A stretch of 64,000 nucleotides of DNA, taken from Stomatobaculum sp. (lineage in GTDB: Bacteria; Bacillota_A; Clostridia; Lachnospirales; Lachnospiraceae). A model generated the notes under the pieces. The model did not search any database. It worked only from the letters and a program-made list of their open reading frames with translations, and was not told the DNA's origin. Position 1 is the stretch's first letter; the number at the start of each line of letters is the position of its first letter. The translations under genes were made by a program, and so were the position numbers. Positions 57,285-64,000 of this stretch are shown piece after piece. The stretch is taken from positions 1 to 64,000 of the forward strand of contig JAFSYO010000083.1 of assembly GCA_017449925.1 (NCBI GenBank). Direction: 5' to 3'.

Positions 57285-58253
57285 TCAGCTCAGCATCTCC
57301 TCACCCTGCTTCAGCTGCAAGTTCAGTTCCTTCAGCTTGTCCAGGACTTCCTCGAGGGACTTCTTGCCCAGGTTGCGGACCTTCATCATGTCCTCCGGGC
57401 TCTTGTTGATCAGTTCTTCAACAGTGTTGATGCCCGCCCTCTTCAGGCAGTTGTAAGAACGGACGGAAAGCTCCAGTTCGTCGATGTTCATCTCCAGAAC
57501 CTTTTCCTTCTCGTCGCTCTTCTTCTCAGACATCACTTCCACCTTGCGGGCGTTTTCGCTGAGATCGATAAACAGACTCAAGTGCTCTGAAAGGACCTTC
57601 GCGGCAAGGCTGACTGCCTCGTCCGGCGCCAGTGTGCCGTTCGTGAAAATGTCCAGAGTCAGCTTGTCGTAGTCCGTCATCTGTCCGACACGCGTGTTCT
57701 CGACATGCGTGTTAACACGCTCCACAGGTGTATAGATGGAATCGACCGAAATGACACCGATGGGCAGGTCTTCCTGCGCCTTGTTCTTCTCGGCGCTGAC
57801 GTACCCGCGGCCGTTGGTGATGGTCAGTTCCATAGAAAATCTCGTGGTTCCGCCCGAAATAGTGGCGATGACCTGATCCTTGTTCAGGATCTCGATATCG
57901 GAATCACACTGGATGTCAGCTGCGGTGACCACACCCTCGCCCTCAAAATCGATGAACGCAGTCTTCGGATCGTTGGAAGAAGAATTGTTCCGGATGCAGA
58001 GGGACTTGATGTTCATGACGATCTCCGTCACATCTTCCTTGACAAAGGGGATGGAGGAGAACTCATGCAGAACACCGTCGATCTTTACCTGGCTGACAGC
58101 TGTGCCGGGCAGAGAGGAAAGCATGATTCTTCTCAGAGAGTTGCCCAGCGTAAGACCGTAGCCTCTCTCGAGGGGTTCACAAACGAAGCGGCCAAACTTT
58201 TTATCATCGGAGATCTCATCAATCGTAATGTTAGGTTTTTCAAAATCAAACAA
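57285..58253 (-). CDS. rpoA: RNA polymerase alpha subunit
   Basis: This 322-residue subunit nucleates RNA polymerase assembly (N-terminal domain ~1-235) and contacts promoters and regulators through its C-terminal domain (~250-315, with [16 protein letters not shown] and [10 protein letters not shown]). The start is TTG 58253, eight bases after AAGGAGG; no in-frame ATG is near. A TTG start in such a highly expressed gene is uncommon and may limit yield relative to rpsD upstream. Confidence 0.98.
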   Translation of the reverse strand: MFDFEKPNITIDEISDDKKFGRFVCEPLERGYGLTLGNSLRRIMLSSLPGTAVSQVKIDGVLHEFSSIPFVKEDVTEIVMNIKSLCIRNNSSSNDPKTAFIDFEGEGVVTAADIQCDSDIEILNKDQVIATISGGTTRFSMELTITNGRGYVSAEKNKAQEDLPIGVISVDSIYTPVERVNTHVENTRVGQMTDYDKLTLDIFTNGTLAPDEAVSLAAKVLSEHLSLFIDLSENARKVEVMSEKKSDEKEKVLEMNIDELELSVRSYNCLKRAGINTVEELINKSPEDMMKVRNLGKKSLEEVLDKLKELNLQLKQGEEMLS

Positions 58254-58291
58254 GAAAAATACCTCCTTTTTGTTGGCCCACAGTTACTTAC

Positions 58292-58885
58292 TCACTTGGA
58301 GTACAACTCGACGATCTGCAGCTCGTCCACCGGGACATCGATCTCTTCACGGGTCGGAAGAGACTTGATGGTGCCCTTCAGAGCCTCACGATCGCAATCC
58401 AGCCATGCCGGAACAATGCGGCCGTTGGTCATTTCAAGGACTTCTTCGTATCTCTTGGTGGATTTTGCCTTTTCTTTGATCTCCACGACATCGCCTGCGC
58501 TGATCAGGTAGGAGGGGATGTTCACGATCTTGCCGTTCACGAGAACGTGTCTGTGACCGACGATCTGACGAGCCTCTCTTCTGGTTCTTGCGAAGCCGAG
58601 ACGGAAGATAACATTGTCGATTCTGCGCTCCAGAAGGACCATCAGGTTCTCACCGACCTGGCCCTTCATGCGGGAAGCCTTCTCAAAATAGTTGCGGAAG
58701 GGCTTCTCCAGCACACCGTAGATGAATTTAGCCTTCTGCTTCTCGCGCAGCTGGCTGCCATACTCGCTCATCTTACGGTTGGCTCTCTTTAATTCTCTGG
58801 TTGATTTCTTATCGATGCCCATGTAGCCCGGTTCGAGGCCGAGGGATCTGCATCTTTTAAGAACAGGAACTCTGTTAACTGCCAC
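58292..58885 (-). CDS. rpsD: Ribosomal protein S4
   Basis: This 197-residue 30S protein binds 16S rRNA early in assembly. The C-terminal S4 RNA-binding motif is visible (RLGFARTRREARQIVGHRHVLVN region, ~90-115). It has the short N-terminal form without the four-cysteine zinc motif. The start is GTG 58885 with AGGAGG upstream. It sits between rpsK and rpoA, the usual order. Confidence 0.98.
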   Translation of the reverse strand: MAVNRVPVLKRCRSLGLEPGYMGIDKKSTRELKRANRKMSEYGSQLREKQKAKFIYGVLEKPFRNYFEKASRMKGQVGENLMVLLERRIDNVIFRLGFARTRREARQIVGHRHVLVNGKIVNIPSYLISAGDVVEIKEKAKSTKRYEEVLEMTNGRIVPAWLDCDREALKGTIKSLPTREEIDVPVDELQIVELYSK

Positions 58886-58902
58886 TGTATTCTACCTCCT
58901 GA

Positions 58903-59310
58903 TTATACTCTTCTGCGCTTCGGCGGACGGCAGCCGTTATGCGGCACCGGGGTCACGTCCTTAATGCTGGTTACTTCGATTCCGCATGCTGCAAGCGCAC
59001 GAATCGCTGCCTCACGGCCGGAACCCGGACCCTTCACCATAACGTCGACAGACTTTAAACCATGGACGATAGCTGCTTTTGCGGCAGTTTCCGCAGCCAT
59101 GGAGGCTGCGTACGGAGTAGATTTCTTTGAACCTCTGAATCCCAGACCACCCGCACTTGCCCAGGACAGTGCATTGCCCTGGAGATCAGTCAGCGTCACG
59201 ATCGTGTTGTTAAACGAAGACTGAATGTGCGCCTGGCCGCGTTCAACGTTTTTCTTAACGCGCTTCTTGGCCGAAACCTTCTTCGCGCTGGACTTTTGCT
59301 GCTTTGCCAT
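58903..59310 (-). CDS. rpsK: Ribosomal protein S11
   Basis: This 135-residue 30S platform protein has the conserved [18 protein letters not shown] start and the C-terminal [17 protein letters not shown]. The N-terminus is Lys-rich and slightly extended. It lies between rpsM and rpsD. Confidence 0.98.
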   Translation of the reverse strand: MAKQQKSSAKKVSAKKRVKKNVERGQAHIQSSFNNTIVTLTDLQGNALSWASAGGLGFRGSKKSTPYAASMAAETAAKAAIVHGLKSVDVMVKGPGSGREAAIRALAACGIEVTSIKDVTPVPHNGCRPPKRRRV

Positions 59311-59405
59311 TAAACTAACCTACTTTCTCGCAAAATTGATGTTGAATCTTACGCTCCTGTTATTAAAACATGCAACGTGATTCTGAATTCTTGTTACGTG
59401 CCGGA

Positions 59406-59774
59406 TTACTTCTTCTTGTTGGCAACTGTCTTTCTCGGGCCTTTGCAGGTTCTTGCGTTTGTCTTGGTCTTCTGACCGCGGCAGGGCAAGCTCTTACGAT
59501 GACGGATCCCGCGATAGCAGCCGATCTCAGTGAGCCGCTTGATATCCATAGCGGTCTGTCTGCGCAGGTCACCTTCGACGACCTGGGTCTCGGCAATGAT
59601 CTCGGCAATCTTCTTCACTTCGTCATCCGTGAGATCCTTCACTCTCGTGTTGGGATCCACTCCGGCCTGAGACAGAATTCTGTTGGAACTGGTCACACCG
59701 ATACCATAAATATAGGTGAGTCCGATTTCCACACGCTTCTCTCTCGGTAAATCAACGCCTGAAATACGAGCCAT
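59406..59774 (-). CDS. rpsM: Ribosomal protein S13
   Basis: This 122-residue head protein of the 30S subunit starts [21 protein letters not shown] and has the conserved [22 protein letters not shown] end. The length is typical. It lies after rpmJ and before rpsK. Confidence 0.98.
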   Translation of the reverse strand: MARISGVDLPREKRVEIGLTYIYGIGVTSSNRILSQAGVDPNTRVKDLTDDEVKKIAEIIAETQVVEGDLRRQTAMDIKRLTEIGCYRGIRHRKSLPCRGQKTKTNARTCKGPRKTVANKKK

Positions 59775-59811
59775 TGTGCTGTTTCCTCCTGTTAGAATTG
59801 AACTTTACGTC

Positions 59812-59925
59812 TTAGCCTTGTCTCTGCTTGTGCTTCGGATTCACGCAGATGATTCTGATGGAACCCTTTCTCTTAATAATCTTGCACTTTTCGCAAATCG
59901 GCTTGACTGAAGATCTGACTTTCAT
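59812..59925 (-). CDS. rpmJ: Ribosomal protein L36, zinc-binding form
   Basis: A 37-codon gene starts at ATG 59925 ([17 protein letters not shown]) and ends HKQRQG with TAA at 59812-59814. It has the zinc ligands CxxC, a further Cys and a His (C+ form). A good AAAGGAGGAT site precedes it. It lies between infA and rpsM, the usual position. Confidence 0.97.
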   Translation of the reverse strand: MKVRSSVKPICEKCKIIKRKGSIRIICVNPKHKQRQG

Positions 59926-60071
59926 ATCGATCCTCCTTTCCCGGCCAATAAAAGTCGCCGAATTATTATATCACCGCTTCCCGCAAATTACAAGGACATG
60001 CTTTCTGTGCAAAGCCACGAATATTTCGCGGTTCACAGCGGTATTTCCGGCAAAACTGTTACGTGCTGCTG

Positions 60072-60290
60072 TTACTTGTTTCTCCAGGTGATCCTGCCTT
60101 TGCTCAGATCGTACGGGGAAAGCTCCACCGTGACCCGGTCTCCGGGCAGAATGCGGATATAGTTCATGCGGAGCTTGCCGCTGATATGCGCCAGCACCTG
60201 GTGTCCGTTCTCCAGTTCCACCTGGAACATGGCATTCGGAAGTTTCTCGATCACTTTTCCTTCCAGCTGGATCACGTCTGTTTTAGACAT
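60072..60290 (-). CDS. infA: Translation initiation factor IF-1
   Basis: This 72-residue OB-fold protein binds the ribosomal A site during initiation. The sequence [20 protein letters not shown] through [10 protein letters not shown] is characteristic. It lies after map and before rpmJ. Confidence 0.98.
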   Translation of the reverse strand: MSKTDVIQLEGKVIEKLPNAMFQVELENGHQVLAHISGKLRMNYIRILPGDRVTVELSPYDLSKGRITWRNK

Positions 60291-60313
60291 TCAATATCCC
60301 CTTCTGCTTCGAC

Positions 60314-61066
60314 TCATCGCAGGGACAGGATCTCAGGTTCCCCGTCCGTGATCAGAATCGTGTTCTCGTAGTGTGCGGCAAGGCTGCCGTCCTTTGTGGT
60401 GACGGTCCAGCCATCGGAGCCCCAGTTGACTTCCCAGGTACCATTGGTGATCATCGGTTCGATCGCCAGCGTCATGCCGGCCTGCAGCCGGATGCCTCTG
60501 TGCTTCATCCGGTAGTTCGGAACTTCCGGGTCCTCATGCATTCCGGTCCCGATTCCGTGGCCTACCAGATCCCTTACGACACCGTAGCCTCTCGATTCAG
60601 CATAATCGCCAATGGCGCTGCAGATGTCGTTCAGGTGGTTGCCCGCTTTCGCGTATTTGAGCCCCTCGAAGAAGGACTCCCTGGTGACATCGATCAGGGC
60701 CTGTGCTTCCGGCGAGATCTTTCCTACCGCCCAGGTCCGGGCCGCATCGCTCTGCCAGCCCTTCCAGATGACGCCAGTGTCCAGACTGACGATATCGCCC
60801 TCCCGGATGACCCTCTTTTTGGAGGGGATCCCGTGGACCACTTCGTCGTTCACAGACACACACACACTCGCCGGAAAGCCTTCATACCCGAGAAACGACG
60901 GGATGCAGCCGTAGCCGCGGATCAGCTTTTCGCAGCGCCGGTTGATCTCAAAGGTGGTCACCCCCGGCTTAACGCTTTCCGCAAGCTCTTCATGCACTTT
61001 CGCGAGGATCTCTCCTGCCTCGCGCATCAGCTGTATCTCATGCGCCGATTTAACTGTCACAGCCAT
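60314..61066 (-). CDS. map: Methionine aminopeptidase, type I
   Basis: This 250-residue metalloenzyme removes N-terminal methionine from new proteins. The metal ligands are recognisable: the aspartates in SLDTGVIWKGWQSDAA, the histidine in GHGIGTGMHEDPEVPNY, and the glutamates in AIEPMIT and near the C-terminus. No N-terminal SecA-like zinc motif is present. It lies 18 bp after adk. Confidence 0.97.
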   Translation of the reverse strand: MAVTVKSAHEIQLMREAGEILAKVHEELAESVKPGVTTFEINRRCEKLIRGYGCIPSFLGYEGFPASVCVSVNDEVVHGIPSKKRVIREGDIVSLDTGVIWKGWQSDAARTWAVGKISPEAQALIDVTRESFFEGLKYAKAGNHLNDICSAIGDYAESRGYGVVRDLVGHGIGTGMHEDPEVPNYRMKHRGIRLQAGMTLAIEPMITNGTWEVNWGSDGWTVTTKDGSLAAHYENTILITDGEPEILSLR

Positions 61067-61084
61067 GTTCTGCCTGCTCCTGTC

Positions 61085-61723
61085 TTAGAGAACTGCTTTG
61101 ATGTCTTCGAAAACTTTATCCATTTCCTGCGTTCCGTCCACACTCTTCAGCACGCCCTGCGCCCTGTAGTAGTCGATGAGGGGCTGGGTCTGGTCGTGGT
61201 AAACGGACAGACGCTTCTGGACCGTTTCCGGCTTGTCATCGTCTCTCAGCACCAGGCTGCTTCCGCAGGTATCGCAGATGCCTTCCTTCTTCGGTGCGTT
61301 GAAGACGATGTGGTAGGTCGCGCCGCAGTTCAGGCAGGCTCTTCTGCCGCCCATGCGGTTCACGATATTCTCATCCGGAACATCGACATCCACTGCTGCG
61401 TCGATCTTGTTGCCCTCGGCCGCAAGTGCCTTTGTGAGGCTCTCCGCCTGAGGAATGGTACGGGGGAAACCATCCAGGACGTAGCCCTTTTCGCAGTCCG
61501 CTTCATGGATCCTGTCCATCAGCATACCGATCGTGACCTCATCCGGGACAAGCGCTCCCTGATCCATGAACGCTTTTGCCTTCTTGCCAAGTTCTGTGCC
61601 TGCCTTGATGTTCGCGCGGAAAATATCTCCGGTGGAGATGTGCGGAATACCGTACTCCGCCGCGATTCTCTTCGCCTGGGTTCCTTTACCGGCACCGGGG
61701 GCGCCGAGCATAACGATCTTCAT
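61085..61723 (-). CDS. adk: Adenylate kinase with zinc LID
   Basis: This 212-residue enzyme converts ATP and AMP to two ADP. The P-loop [13 protein letters not shown] is at 7-19, the AMP site follows, and the LID carries four cysteines (CLNCG and CDTCG), as in zinc-containing Gram-positive enzymes. It lies after secY with a 126-bp gap that contains a long imperfect hairpin. Confidence 0.98.
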   Translation of the reverse strand: MKIVMLGAPGAGKGTQAKRIAAEYGIPHISTGDIFRANIKAGTELGKKAKAFMDQGALVPDEVTIGMLMDRIHEADCEKGYVLDGFPRTIPQAESLTKALAAEGNKIDAAVDVDVPDENIVNRMGGRRACLNCGATYHIVFNAPKKEGICDTCGSSLVLRDDDKPETVQKRLSVYHDQTQPLIDYYRAQGVLKSVDGTQEMDKVFEDIKAVL

Positions 61724-61783
61724 AGCTTCCCTCCGTTCTTCTGTTTTGCTTGTTCTTATAGTTCCTTTGAAACTGCCAAACCT

Positions 61784-61818
61784 CCAGACACTCCGGAATG
61801 ATGATTCCGGGCGTCTGG
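61784..61818 (-). other. Hairpin between secY and adk
   Basis: CCAGAC/GTCTGG and CCGGAAT/ATTCCGG form a long stem with an internal mismatch and bulge. No T tract follows, so it is more likely a processing or stability element than a terminator. Confidence 0.5.
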
Positions 61819-61849
61819 AAGTCGGGCTGTGGTTTCCGTTGCTCTGTTG

Positions 61850-63181
61850 TCAGTCGCTCAGGAATCCCTTGTAGTTCCTGACCAGCATGCTGGACTCGAT
61901 CGCCTTCAGGGTTTCCAGGATAACGCCGACGATAATGATCAGAGATGTTCCTGTGAAGGACAGGCTTCCGATGTTGAAGAGACCCGAGATAATGATCGGG
62001 ATCACTGCCACGATGGTCAGGCCGGTCGCTCCGAGGAAAATGATGTAGTTCAGAACTCTTGTAAGATAGTCGCTGGTGGGCCGGCCGGGACGGATGCCCG
62101 GGATAAAGCCGCCTGACTTCTTCATGTTGTTCGCTACCTCCAGCGGATTGAAGGTGATGGAGGTATAGAAATAAGCGAACAGAATGATCAGGATGATGTA
62201 GATCACCAGACCGATGGAATACACCGGACGGTCCGGACGGAACCAGTTGGAAGAGTTCAGGGTCGCCAGGATCTTGCCGCCGATCGATGTGTAGTCGATG
62301 GTGAAGAACTGGGAGATCACAATGGGGAAGGACATCAGCGAGCTGGCAAAGATCACAGGGATCACGCCCGCGGTGTTGACCTTCAGGGGGATCACGGCGG
62401 ACTGGCCGCCGCCCATCATCCTGCGTCCCTGGAGCTTCTGGGTGTACTGGACCGGGATGCGCCGCTCCGCGTCACACAGAAGAATAACGAAGATAACCAT
62501 CGCAAGGATGCATCCGACAATGATCAGTCCCGCCACCACTGCAGTCGCCACAGATCTGGCGTTCAGGATGAAGCGCTCGAACAGCGTTCCGAGGTCATTC
62601 GGAAGAGAGGAGATGATGTTGATCAGAAGGACGATGGAAATGCCGTTGCCGACACCCTTGTCCGTGATCCTCTCGCCAATCCACATCAGGAAGGCGCTGC
62701 CTGCGGTCATCGCGGCCACCGCAACAAAGACGCTCTTCACATTAAAGTTGTAGAGCAGGCCCTGGCTGCCGAAGCCGACGGACATTGCGATACTCTCGAT
62801 CAGAGCCAGGACGACGGTCAGATAACGGGTATAGCCCATCATCTTTCTTCTGCCGTCCTCTCCTTCACGCTGGAGCTCTTCCAGTTTCGGGATCGCAATG
62901 GTCATCAGTTCCATAATAATGGATGATGTAATGTAGGGTGTGATGCTGAGAGCCAGAACACTCATCTGCTCGAAAGAGCCGCCGGTGATCGCATTAAAAA
63001 AACCGAACGCGTTTCCTGTTGCCTGGCGCTGCTGCTCAAAAAAGTTCTTAAGGTACTCCGTGTTAACGCCAGGAATCGGAAGGTTGCTGCCAAAGCGGAC
63101 CACCATCAGCATCAGGAAGGTAAAGATCAGCCGGTCCCGGATGTCCTTTATCTTCAGCGCATTTCGGAGACTCGTCAGCAT
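61850..63181 (-). CDS. secY: Protein translocase channel subunit SecY
   Basis: This 443-residue membrane protein with ten transmembrane helices forms the Sec channel. The start RNALKIKDIRDRLIFTFLML and the signature near GIGNGISIVL-like VGNGISIVLLINI are typical. The cytosolic loop GYTRYLTVVLALIESIAM is also recognisable. It begins 1 bp after the rplO stop in the spc operon. Confidence 0.98.
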   Translation of the reverse strand: MLTSLRNALKIKDIRDRLIFTFLMLMVVRFGSNLPIPGVNTEYLKNFFEQQRQATGNAFGFFNAITGGSFEQMSVLALSITPYITSSIIMELMTIAIPKLEELQREGEDGRRKMMGYTRYLTVVLALIESIAMSVGFGSQGLLYNFNVKSVFVAVAAMTAGSAFLMWIGERITDKGVGNGISIVLLINIISSLPNDLGTLFERFILNARSVATAVVAGLIIVGCILAMVIFVILLCDAERRIPVQYTQKLQGRRMMGGGQSAVIPLKVNTAGVIPVIFASSLMSFPIVISQFFTIDYTSIGGKILATLNSSNWFRPDRPVYSIGLVIYIILIILFAYFYTSITFNPLEVANNMKKSGGFIPGIRPGRPTSDYLTRVLNYIIFLGATGLTIVAVIPIIISGLFNIGSLSFTGTSLIIIVGVILETLKAIESSMLVRNYKGFLSD

Positions 63182-63182
63182 C

Positions 63183-63623
63183 TCAGATCACCTCACAGGT
63201 TCCGCCTGCTGCCTCGATCTTTGCTTTGGCACTCTCGCTGAATGCGTTGACCTTCACGGTCAGTTTCTTGGTCAGTTCACCGCCGCCCAGAACTTTGACG
63301 CCGTCGCAGATATCGCCGATGATGCCCTTTTCCACAAGGCTCTCGACGGTGACGACTGCGCCGTCCTCGAACTTGTCAAGCTCGTTGACATTGAAAGCAA
63401 CGATGTTCTTGCTGTTGCGGTTCTTGAAGCCTCTCTTGGGGAGACGTCTGTACAGGGGCATCTGGCCGCCCTCGAAGCCGGGTCTCGGCGCGCCGGAACG
63501 GGCTTTCTGGCCCTTGTGTCCCTTGCCGGCAGTCTTACCGTTGCCTGAGCCGTGTCCGCGTCCGCGGCGGAAATTGCCGGAATGGACAGAACCCTCAGCC
63601 GGTTTTAAGTTAAATAAATCCAT
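63183..63623 (-). CDS. rplO: Ribosomal protein L15
   Basis: This 146-residue 50S protein has the Gly/Arg-rich N-terminus ([19 protein letters not shown]) and the conserved [18 protein letters not shown] stretch. It lies between rpmD and secY. Confidence 0.98.
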   Translation of the reverse strand: MDLFNLKPAEGSVHSGNFRRGRGHGSGNGKTAGKGHKGQKARSGAPRPGFEGGQMPLYRRLPKRGFKNRNSKNIVAFNVNELDKFEDGAVVTVESLVEKGIIGDICDGVKVLGGGELTKKLTVKVNAFSESAKAKIEAAGGTCEVI

Positions 63624-63690
63624 GACTGCACCTCCATTTTAGGTGATAAAAATATTCTCTGGTTCCACACCCATGCTAGGGGTGCTGGTT

Positions 63691-63876
63691 TTAATCAACT
63701 TCCTCAACTTTGACCAGATGTCTGACGTGCCAGATCATGCCTCTGACTGCCTCGTTGTCCGGCATCGTAACGGTCTTGTTCATCTTTCTCAGGCCAAGCG
63801 CCTCCACAGTAGCTTTCTGCTTCGGGATCGCGCCGATGGGGGACTTGACCAGAGTGATTTTAAGATTCTTAGCCAT
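63691..63876 (-). CDS. rpmD: Ribosomal protein L30
   Basis: This 61-residue 50S protein shows LKITLVKSPIGAIPKQKATV and the following LGLRKMNKTV, typical of bacterial L30. It lies after rpsE. Confidence 0.97.
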   Translation of the reverse strand: MAKNLKITLVKSPIGAIPKQKATVEALGLRKMNKTVTMPDNEAVRGMIWHVRHLVKVEEVD

Positions 63877-63892
63877 TTTAGTCTCCTCCTTC

Positions 63893-64000
63893 TCAGCCCA
63901 GGATCTCTTCCACGGATTTGCCGCGTCTCTTGGCGATCTCTTCCGGTGTGTGGATCGCGGTCAGACCTGCCAGTGTGGCAAGAACGACGTTGGTCTTGTT
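63893..64000 (-). CDS. rpsE: Ribosomal protein S5, C-terminal end only
   Basis: The last 35 codons of rpsE are present, reading [16 protein letters not shown] and ending KSVEEILG with TGA at 63893-63895. This is the typical S5 C-terminus. The remainder lies beyond the window. Confidence 0.93.
   Translation of the reverse strand, partial: NKTNVVLATLAGLTAIHTPEEIAKRRGKSVEEILG

Overview
The window reads as chromosomal DNA of a Gram-positive, fairly GC-rich member of the Clostridia, most likely Lachnospiraceae. This rests on LPXTG wall anchors, choline-binding-type wall repeats, a DUF4364-type regulator, a DUF5716/DUF5717-like pair, a long L17 with an internal insertion, and the gene orders tig-clpP-clpX-lon-engB and valS-folC. 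No tRNA, rRNA, CRISPR array, transposase, integrase or phage gene was seen. Nearly all genes are on the minus strand; the exceptions are a PBP1-type enzyme, a DUF4364 gene, a CYTH gene, a small wall-binding protein and carB.

Layout. 1-2406: end of an exopolysaccharide locus (polyprenyl-phosphate sugar transferase, Wzy-like polymerase). 2533-10684: an LPXTG backbone pilin and a 2054-residue LPXTG adhesin with a fibro-slime-like domain, under a clear promoter but with no sortase nearby. 11116-18367: bipA, a YigZ/IMPACT protein, a class A PBP, a TPR membrane protein with a 58-residue partner. 18451-29043: folC, valS, and two large proteins of unknown function upstream of valS. 29128-36640: DUF4364 gene, engB, lon, clpX, clpP, tig, CYTH phosphatase. 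37212-51117: a nine-gene surface-glycan operon with a well-formed promoter and a strong terminator. It encodes a TPP enzyme, NAD-epimerase, sugar C-methyltransferase, zinc alcohol dehydrogenase, three GT2 glycosyltransferases, an initiating sugar transferase and an LCP ligase. 51386-56488: two secreted wall-binding-repeat proteins flanking a stand-alone carB. 56623-64000: the end of the spc/alpha ribosomal operon (rpsE to rplQ).

How the genes work together. Much of the window serves the cell surface: two initiating sugar transferases, a polymerase, glycosyltransferases, an LCP enzyme to attach glycan to the wall, a peptidoglycan synthase, and wall-anchored or wall-binding proteins. The glycan operon combines a TPP-dependent lyase-like enzyme with a C-methyltransferase, an epimerase and a dehydrogenase, a set that suggests a branched or otherwise unusual sugar.

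Less ordinary features are an 88-bp palindromic intergenic repeat family, a multi-stem element at 36752-36922, a structured leader with terminator directly before the polymerase gene, and repeated in-frame micro-duplications (21-36 bp) inside loops of otherwise conserved enzymes.
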